DNA of 8,994 nucleotides from Nitrospira defluvii (GTDB taxonomy: Bacteria; Nitrospirota; Nitrospiria; Nitrospirales; Nitrospiraceae): contig JACQHN010000501.1 in the NCBI GenBank assembly GCA_016199015.1, forward strand, positions 1 to 8,994, in the 5' to 3' direction. Positions within the stretch are counted from its first letter, which is position 1, and every line of letters starts with the position of its first letter. Shown piece by piece: positions 4,863 to 8,994 of the stretch. Made by a program: the position numbers and the translations under genes. Under the pieces are notes generated by a model. The model did not search any database, had not been told where the DNA came from, and saw only the letters and a program-made list of their open reading frames with translations.

Positions 4863-6194
4863 ATGAGGGCGGAGGCGTACGAGAACGAAGCTATGACGCC
4901 TGGCCCTAATGTTTCTGACGGTACCCATACCGCCCCGCTGACTCCTGAAACTGAAGCGCAAGTCGAGCAATTTGCCCATACGGACATTTTGGTCGGCATC
5001 CCCAGTTTCAACAATGTTGAAACGATCGGGCATGTGGTCAGGGCCGTCAGCGCCGGCTTGGCAAAGTATTTCCCCCAAGCCCGCGCCGTCTTGGTGAATT
5101 CGGATGGTGGCTCGACGGATGGCACGCAGGACGTGGTGGCGCAGGCCGTGGTCGATCTCAAAACGCTCTTTATCGGTGATCAGCAGAGCTCTCTCCACAA
5201 GATCATCACGCCCTATCACGGCATCCCCGGTAAGGGAAGCGCATTTCGCACCATCTTTGAAATCGCTCGCCGCCTGAAGGCCAAGGCCTGTGCCGTCGTG
5301 GATTCAGATCTGCGGAGCATCACCCCGGAATGGATTGAACTTCTGGTGAGTCCGGTGTTCGAACAGGGGTTCGACTATGTCGCACCCTATTATCTGCGCC
5401 ACAAGTATGATGGGACCATTACGAACAGCATTGTGTATCCGCTGACGCGAACGCTCTATGGTCATCGAATCAGACAACCCATCGGCGGCGATTTCGGATT
5501 TTCCGGTCATTTAGCCCAGCACTATCTGGATAAGCATGTGTGGGAATCGGAAGTGGCCAAGTTCGGCATCGACATTTGGATGACGACGGAAGCGATTGCC
5601 AGCGGGGCTCGGGTCTGTCAAAGTTTTCTGGGTGCGAAAATCCACAATCCAAAAGATCCGGCGGCGGACTTGTCGGCAATGTTGGTCCAGGTGCTCGGCG
5701 CGGTGTTCGCCCTGATGGAAGACCATTATGCCGTCTGGGCCAAGACGGACGGCTCGAATGCGGTGCCGCTGTTCGGATTTCAATACGAGGTGGGGGTCGA
5801 ACCGGTCAACGTCAACGTCGATCGCATGATCAGCACCTTTCGGCAGGGCCTGAGCGATCTGGGCGCGATCTGGGATCAGATTCTGGCCCCCGGAACCAGA
5901 CAGAGCCTGCGGCTCTTGGGGACCTGTTCCTTGCAGGAGTTCCGAATCCCCGACAATCTGTGGGCGCGAGTGGTCTATGATGCTGCCGTCGCCTATCGAA
6001 ATCGTGTGTTGCCACGCGATCACGTGTTGAAGGCCTTCACCCCCTTGTATCTGGGGCGGACCGCCTCGTTCGTGCTGGATACGCAGGGGCTTACGTCGAG
6101 CGAAGCCGAAGGGCGCATCGAAGCGCTCTGCCAGGCCTTTGAAAAGGACAAGTCCTATTTGGTAGCGCGGTGGAATGAACCCCATGCCGGCTGA
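4863..6194 (+). CDS. GT-A glycosyltransferase, glucosylglycerate synthase-like
   Basis: This is a retaining-type GT-A transferase that probably joins a sugar nucleotide to D-glycerate or 3-phosphoglycerate, making glucosyl- or mannosylglycerate as a compatible solute. Seen in the 443 aa: nucleotide-binding start DILVGIPSFNN (41-51), NSDGGSTDGT (79-88), KGSAFR (124-129), the metal-binding DSD in VVDSDLRSITPEWIEL (145-160), RQPIGGDFGFSG (204-215) and GIDIWMTTEA (235-244), then a helical C-terminal part. There are no membrane segments. The motif string recalls Persephonella-type glucosylglycerate synthase (Ggs) more than GpgS. That is recalled, not searched. The phosphatase at 7281-8105 would fit a two-step route. 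Start: ATG 4863 has only a weak AGG; ATG 4893 is in frame and loses only an unstructured N-terminus. The gene is followed after 57 nt by a membrane-protein gene on the same strand. Confidence 0.78.
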   Translation: MRAEAYENEAMTPGPNVSDGTHTAPLTPETEAQVEQFAHTDILVGIPSFNNVETIGHVVRAVSAGLAKYFPQARAVLVNSDGGSTDGTQDVVAQAVVDLKTLFIGDQQSSLHKIITPYHGIPGKGSAFRTIFEIARRLKAKACAVVDSDLRSITPEWIELLVSPVFEQGFDYVAPYYLRHKYDGTITNSIVYPLTRTLYGHRIRQPIGGDFGFSGHLAQHYLDKHVWESEVAKFGIDIWMTTEAIASGARVCQSFLGAKIHNPKDPAADLSAMLVQVLGAVFALMEDHYAVWAKTDGSNAVPLFGFQYEVGVEPVNVNVDRMISTFRQGLSDLGAIWDQILAPGTRQSLRLLGTCSLQEFRIPDNLWARVVYDAAVAYRNRVLPRDHVLKAFTPLYLGRTASFVLDTQGLTSSEAEGRIEALCQAFEKDKSYLVARWNEPHAG

Positions 6195-6251
6195 CGCTCG
6201 CGACTCGATCCATCTGGAGGCAGGCTGCGGTAGAGGCCGGAGGAGGGAAGC

Positions 6252-6959
6252 ATGAAAGAATTTTTTGAAAAGGGCCTACTCGATCCCCTGGAGTTAATGG
6301 CGAGACAGGTGCTGGCGGTTTTGCCCAGCCTCCTGGCGATGTCCATCATTTTCTTTGCTGGGCTCGTGGTGGCGTGGACTGCCAGTCAGGCGCTGGAGCG
6401 GTTGTTGCGAGTGGTCGGGCTAGACCGGCTCTTCGATCGCTTGGGGGTTACGGGCGCGCTGCTACGCGGTGGCGTGAAAACCGATCCCTCGCGGTTGGTC
6501 GGGCAAGCCGCCTATTGGCTGGTCATGATTTTTGCGACCGTCGCCGCATTGGGGGCGCTCAATCTCCAGCCGATCAACGATTTTGCCAAATCCTTCCTGG
6601 CCTATGTCCCCCATCTCGTGACGGGGGGGCTTATTCTCGTCGCCGGGTGGTTGTTGTCCAATTTTGTGTCTCAGGCCGTTCTGATTGCGGCGGTGAACGC
6701 GGGACTGCCTCCGGCACGGCTCGTGGCCACCTGTTCACGCTGGGGCATTCAATTATTGGCGGTCGCCATGGCGCTGGAACAGCTGGGCATTGCCCAGAAC
6801 ATTGTGGTCGTGGGCTTCGGTATCACCCTCGGAGGAATCGTCTTAGCCGGGGCAATCGCCTTTGGCCTGGGTGCGAAAGATTTAGCCAAGGACTATCTCG
6901 AACGTGGGCTCTCCGTTCGCTCACGCGACGGGGCGCCCGATGATTTACGCCATCTGTAA
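6252..6959 (+). CDS. Mechanosensitive channel-like TM-helix-repeat protein (CmpX type)
   Basis: This 235-aa inner-membrane protein has about five hydrophobic segments (roughly 20-43, 82-104, 113-137, 164-180 and 182-207). Segments are followed by amphipathic turns of the conserved TM-helix type found in CmpX and small MscS-related proteins. The end GIVLAGAIAFGLGAKDLAKDYLERG (185-209) is the family's signature. The cytosolic MscS beta domain is missing, so conductance is not proven; members are linked to membrane stress and sigma-factor control in Pseudomonas. AGGAGG lies about 8 nt before the ATG, a strong ribosome binding site. It sits 57 nt after the glycosyltransferase and just ahead of a small membrane-protein gene, so an operon is likely. 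Being beside solute synthesis supports a role in osmotic or envelope stress. Confidence 0.82.
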   Translation: MKEFFEKGLLDPLELMARQVLAVLPSLLAMSIIFFAGLVVAWTASQALERLLRVVGLDRLFDRLGVTGALLRGGVKTDPSRLVGQAAYWLVMIFATVAALGALNLQPINDFAKSFLAYVPHLVTGGLILVAGWLLSNFVSQAVLIAAVNAGLPPARLVATCSRWGIQLLAVAMALEQLGIAQNIVVVGFGITLGGIVLAGAIAFGLGAKDLAKDYLERGLSVRSRDGAPDDLRHL

Positions 6960-7000
6960 TGGGTGGACCGTCTCGGGAAGTCGAGGATAAAGGACACGGC

Positions 7001-7225
7001 ATGAATAAACATATCTCGGACGTCGATGCGGAGGCCAAGGCGCGTCGCTGGTTAGGCGGTGAAGCCTCTGTCCCCCGCTATCCACAACGCCGCCAGAACC
7101 CGTTTACGTTCAATGGCTCTCTTGTCAGCCTCGTGGCGCTGGCCGTTGGTTTAGGGTTCGCCGGTGGGATTCTTTTAGGCCTTCAATGTCGTCGACGTCC
7201 GGATGTTTCGCGGCAGAGGCCATAA
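7001..7225 (+). CDS. Small single-pass membrane protein of unknown function
   Basis: The 74-aa product is not one I recognise. Residues 1-36 are polar, with acidic then basic stretches (DVDAEAKARRW, PRYPQRRQN). One glycine-rich hydrophobic segment (VSLVALAVGLGFAGGILLG, about 42-60) follows, then a short tail rich in Arg (CRRRP, SRQRP). By the positive-inside rule the tail would face the cytosol. ATG 7001 is chosen because AAAGGA (6989-6994) lies 6 nt upstream. The frame is open back to ATG 6959, which overlaps the previous stop as TAATG and would add 14 residues. Close spacing suggests co-translation with the channel-like protein, perhaps as an accessory subunit. It ends 55 nt before the convergent phosphatase gene. 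Confidence 0.6.
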   Translation: MNKHISDVDAEAKARRWLGGEASVPRYPQRRQNPFTFNGSLVSLVALAVGLGFAGGILLGLQCRRRPDVSRQRP

Positions 7226-7280
7226 TGCGTCAATCACTGCGTTGGCTCAGGGTAGTGCGGGAGTGTCGATCAGCCGCCCG

Positions 7281-8105
7281 TCAGAGGGTCGGCAAGAGAT
7301 CCATGAGGCTTCGATTCCATCCGACTGGCCCCACCCCGACGGCGCGGATGAGATGGGGAAGCTGCACGTCCGGATCGTAAGAGCGGTCCGGCTTCTGGAC
7401 GAGGATGGGATAGTCCGTCACTGCCAGCATGGGGAGATCGTTGAGGCTGTCCCCGATCCCGATCGTGACCAGACCTTGTCCGTCAGCTTGTGCGAGATGT
7501 CTATACCACCCCATAAGCCGCTGACTCGCGATCCCCTTATCGTTCGACCCCATCAAGTGGTAGAAGCGTCCTCCTCGGGTACATTGTAGCCCGCGCGCCT
7601 CCGCTGCCTTCAGAAGGCGGCTCCAGGCGATCTCGTCTCCCACAACCACAAAGGGTTCATCATACTCCCGCCGTGTCGCCAGTAAGGCATCGGCGGACGA
7701 CAATCCTGTGAGCTGCGCAACTTCTTCGACGGATAGATCCCCGAATCCCTGTAAGCGACAACCCAGAGCCTGACCGATTTCTTTCAGCGCTGCTCGTAGG
7801 GTGGCATAGGGGGCTCCAATTGCGACGACGTCATACTCCCCGTTGGGCGTCGAGTCATCGATTGGAAAGGGAAAGTAGCCTTTCGGGATACACAGCGCGC
7901 CGCCGTTCTCGACAATAAAGGGATGGAGATGATTCAGGCGAAGGCGGAGCGGCTCCATTTCTGAACGCGTCTTGCTTGAAACTAAAATGAGCGCTGCGCC
8001 GAGTCTGTGAATGGCTGAAAGGGCATCTTTCGCAGCGTCGAACGAATAGTTGGAGGCGTCGAGCAGGCTTCCGTCGAGATCGGTGAAGATAATAATTCGT
8101 CGCAT
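7281..8105 (-). CDS. mpgP: HAD-IIB phosphatase, mannosyl/glucosyl-3-phosphoglycerate phosphatase family
   Basis: Family members remove the phosphate from mannosyl- or glucosyl-3-phosphoglycerate to give the osmolyte. The 274-aa product shows all HAD motifs: Asp9-x-Asp11 in FTDLDGSLLD, Ser/Thr in VSSKTR (42-47), Lys190 in GSNDKG, and GDSLND (218-223). The type IIB cap has the features of this branch: ENGG (66-69), REYDEPF (146-152) and GGRFYHLMG (178-186). The start at 8105 is set by the domain and by a promoter inside the longer open frame, which runs to 8282; AGGAAG (8119-8124) is 13 nt upstream. It is convergent with the glycosyltransferase/channel genes. If the transferase makes glucosylglycerate in one step, the phosphatase may act on another phosphosugar. 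Substrate is unproven; the symbol denotes the family. Confidence 0.85.
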   Translation of the reverse strand: MRRIIIFTDLDGSLLDASNYSFDAAKDALSAIHRLGAALILVSSKTRSEMEPLRLRLNHLHPFIVENGGALCIPKGYFPFPIDDSTPNGEYDVVAIGAPYATLRAALKEIGQALGCRLQGFGDLSVEEVAQLTGLSSADALLATRREYDEPFVVVGDEIAWSRLLKAAEARGLQCTRGGRFYHLMGSNDKGIASQRLMGWYRHLAQADGQGLVTIGIGDSLNDLPMLAVTDYPILVQKPDRSYDPDVQLPHLIRAVGVGPVGWNRSLMDLLPTL

Positions 8106-8130
8106 AGTCAGTGAGTAACTTCCTGGACGC

Positions 8131-8159
8131 AGTATACGGAACTTCTTGCGGCGGGTAAA
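8131..8159 (-). promoter_or_regulatory. Putative promoter of the phosphatase gene
   Basis: On the minus strand TTTACC (8154-8159; 4/6) and TATACT (8131-8136; 5/6) are exactly 17 nt apart. The start would be near 8124, giving a leader of about 20 nt that begins at the AGGAAG ribosome binding site. A short inverted repeat, GGCGG (8150-8154) and CCGCC (8161-8165), brackets the -35 and could be an operator. Confidence 0.55.
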
Positions 8160-8270
8160 ACCGCCCTTCAAGTAACCAACCATGCTTGCGATAGCCATGG
8201 TCCCCAACCCACCTCTGTTTGCGTCTGCCCCCTGCCGTGACTCCCTAGCAGGCTGCGGAAAAACTCGATT

Positions 8271-8307
8271 GTTGCGCAACACGGCACGATCAGCTCACGT
8301 GCCGTGT
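8271..8307. repeat. Strong hairpin and palindrome inside the MITE-like element
   Basis: ACACGGCACG (8279-8288) and CGTGCCGTGT (8298-8307) form a perfect 10-bp stem with a 9-nt loop. It overlaps GTTGCGCAAC (8271-8280), a perfect 10-nt palindrome. Either fold could form in single-stranded DNA or RNA. Confidence 0.7.
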
Positions 8308-8325
8308 CGGCGTCAGAATAGCCCT

Positions 8326-8450
8326 CAGGATGCGCAAAAAGGCCGTCCAGCAAAGCCGCAGCGAGCGAAGAGGTAAATCCCATGCTCTTGCCGTACGGTG
8401 AGCCTCTGAGCGATGCGAGAACGCCGCTGGCGGACTTTTTCCGCATCCTG
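8326..8450. repeat. Nested long imperfect inverted repeat
   Basis: The left arm starting at 8326 (CAGGATGCG, then CAAAAAGGCCGTCCAGC) and the right arm ending at 8450 (read in reverse complement: CAGGATGCG, then GAAAAAGTCCGCCAGC) pair over about 25 bp with few mismatches. Pairing resumes near the inner AGAGG/CCTCT. The loop contains CCGTACGG (8391-8398), a perfect palindrome. So the outer 210-bp element contains a shorter element with the same kind of end, as if one had landed in, or been built from, the other. Confidence 0.6.
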
Positions 8451-8454
8451 CTAG

Positions 8455-8852
8455 AGATGGGATTTGTCCGCCTCCTTCCGCATGATCCTGGGGACCTGGG
8501 GAGCGGCCCCCAAGCGCAGGCGCTGGGTTGCCGATCCTGTGCCGGTCCTGACACAGGAGAATCCCCAATCAAGATCGGGCCGGGTAATGCCGAAAAGGAT
8601 AGACACATGGTCATATCAGATCCCCTGGGCTGTCATTCATATGTTCGGGGTGAATGGCACGCATTCCCAGTTACTTGTGCAGGATGGCACATGGGAGAAG
8701 CATGCAGTTGGTTGAGGTACCCCTGTTGCTCCCGTCCGAATGGTTTTTTCGTTCCCTGCGGCAGTGTTCACGCCCTGGCGAGCCGCTCTTGGCGGCACCC
8801 CGATCGAGTGGCATCGCTGGTTGAAAAACCTGAAATCTTCTAAGGCTATACC
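8455..8852. other. 398 bp without a convincing gene; hairpin-rich
   Basis: No protein that I recognise is encoded here on either strand. Open frames exist (plus strand 8464-8715 and the tail of 8382-8843) but have odd composition and continue out of the repeat. Short stems are frequent: TGGGG/CCCCA (8497-8512), AGCG/CGCT (8513-8524), TCCTGTG/CACAGGA (8535-8558, 7 bp, 10-nt loop) and GCCGC/GCGGC (8782-8796). It may be decayed sequence beside the mobile element, or hold an unannotated structured RNA near 8490-8560. The last part serves as leader for the gene at 8853. Confidence 0.5.
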
Positions 8853-8994
8853 GTGCGATCCGATAAAAAAACTCCCCTCAAATCAGACAAAAAAGTCCCT
8901 CCCAAAATCCAGAAAAAGGGAACCATCGGCTACAACAAGAAGTCGGCGCTGCTCGAAGATGCGATTACACAAATGAACGCCGGCAAGTATGGCC
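8853..8994 (+). CDS. Partial CDS, lysine-rich N-terminus (runs off the window)
   Basis: The frame starts at GTG 8853 and is open to the window end, giving 47 codons. It is preceded in frame by a TAA at 8841, so GTG is the only early start. AAGG about 7 nt upstream is an acceptable ribosome binding site. The first 30 residues are strongly basic (KKTPLKSDKK, KIQKKG), followed by TIGYNKKSALLEDAITQMNAGKYG, which looks like the beginning of a helical, perhaps TPR-like, region. The family cannot be named safely. It is not secreted by any visible signal. Runs of A in the first codons are notable but stay in frame. Confidence 0.65.
   Translation, partial: MRSDKKTPLKSDKKVPPKIQKKGTIGYNKKSALLEDAITQMNAGKYG

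Larger units (their letters stand above)
8245..8454. mobile_element. 210-bp MITE-like element with 19-bp terminal inverted repeats
   Basis: The left end CTAGCAGGCTGCGGAAAAA (8245-8263) and the inverted right end (8436-8454) match at 18 of 19 bases. Both ends finish in CTAG, which suits insertion into CTAG with TA duplication as known for IS630/Tc1-mariner elements. A third copy of the end motif sits inside at 8326-8340. The element carries no transposase. Open frames read through it on both strands but look like by-products of the repeat. Similar AAAAAGTCC/GGATGCGG sequences are, as I recall, scattered in Nitrospira genomes; this is not checked here. Confidence 0.7.

Noticed and set aside
5511..6185. 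224-codon minus-strand frame opposite the glycosyltransferase
   Set aside because: It is antisense to a well-conserved enzyme and shows no domain of its own.
8106..8282. N-terminal extension of the phosphatase to 8282
   Set aside because: The extra 59 residues lie upstream of the HAD start and include a TATACT/TTTACC promoter pair and part of the mobile element.
8168..8843. Long frames on both strands through the repeat (plus 8382-8843, minus 8168-8614)
   Set aside because: They are produced by the inverted-repeat element and its flank, with no recognisable protein. Such frames are often annotated as hypothetical proteins in repeat-rich genomes.
1..8994. CRISPR array, transposase gene or toxin-antitoxin pair
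   Set aside because: No regularly spaced direct repeats with unique spacers, no DDE transposase or recombinase motifs and no paired small genes of known type were seen on either strand.

Overview
The window reads as a chromosomal segment of a diderm, moderately GC-rich bacterium. Gene order, protein style and the type of dispersed repeat suggest Nitrospira or a close relative (Nitrospirota). This is an inference from memory of such genomes, not a database match. A lipopolysaccharide-assembly lipoprotein (LptE) shows that the cell has an outer membrane.

Left part (1-3140), housekeeping. lptE and holA (DNA polymerase III delta) run forward as a likely operon. The last 17 bp of holA overlap the convergent rpsT gene (ribosomal protein S20), which has its own promoter and a strong ribosome binding site. 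pyrF (OMP decarboxylase) follows, then a stringent-type promoter and tRNA-His(GTG) with an encoded CCA end. The lptE signal peptide lies over two heptanucleotide repeat arrays.

Middle part (3180-4656), signalling. Three small single-domain PilZ proteins stand in tandem and look like diverged duplicates. The first two keep both halves of the c-di-GMP-binding signature (RxxxR and [DN]xSxxG). The third lacks RxxxR. The first gene begins 40 nt after tRNA-His with no visible terminator or promoter between them, so it may be read from the tRNA promoter.

Right part (4863-8105), a probable osmoadaptation locus. A GT-A glycosyltransferase resembling glucosylglycerate synthase is followed by a CmpX/MscS-like membrane protein with conserved TM-helix repeats and by a small single-pass membrane protein. 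Convergent to these is a HAD-IIB phosphatase of the mannosyl/glucosyl-3-phosphoglycerate phosphatase type with its own promoter. Together they suggest synthesis of a glycosylglycerate compatible solute next to a membrane protein that may sense or release osmotic pressure. Pathway and sugar are inferred.

Right edge (8106-8994). About 750 bp without a convincing gene holds the phosphatase promoter, a 210-bp MITE-like element with 19-bp terminal inverted repeats ending in CTAG, and a hairpin-rich stretch. A lysine-rich partial CDS then starts at 8853 and runs off the window.
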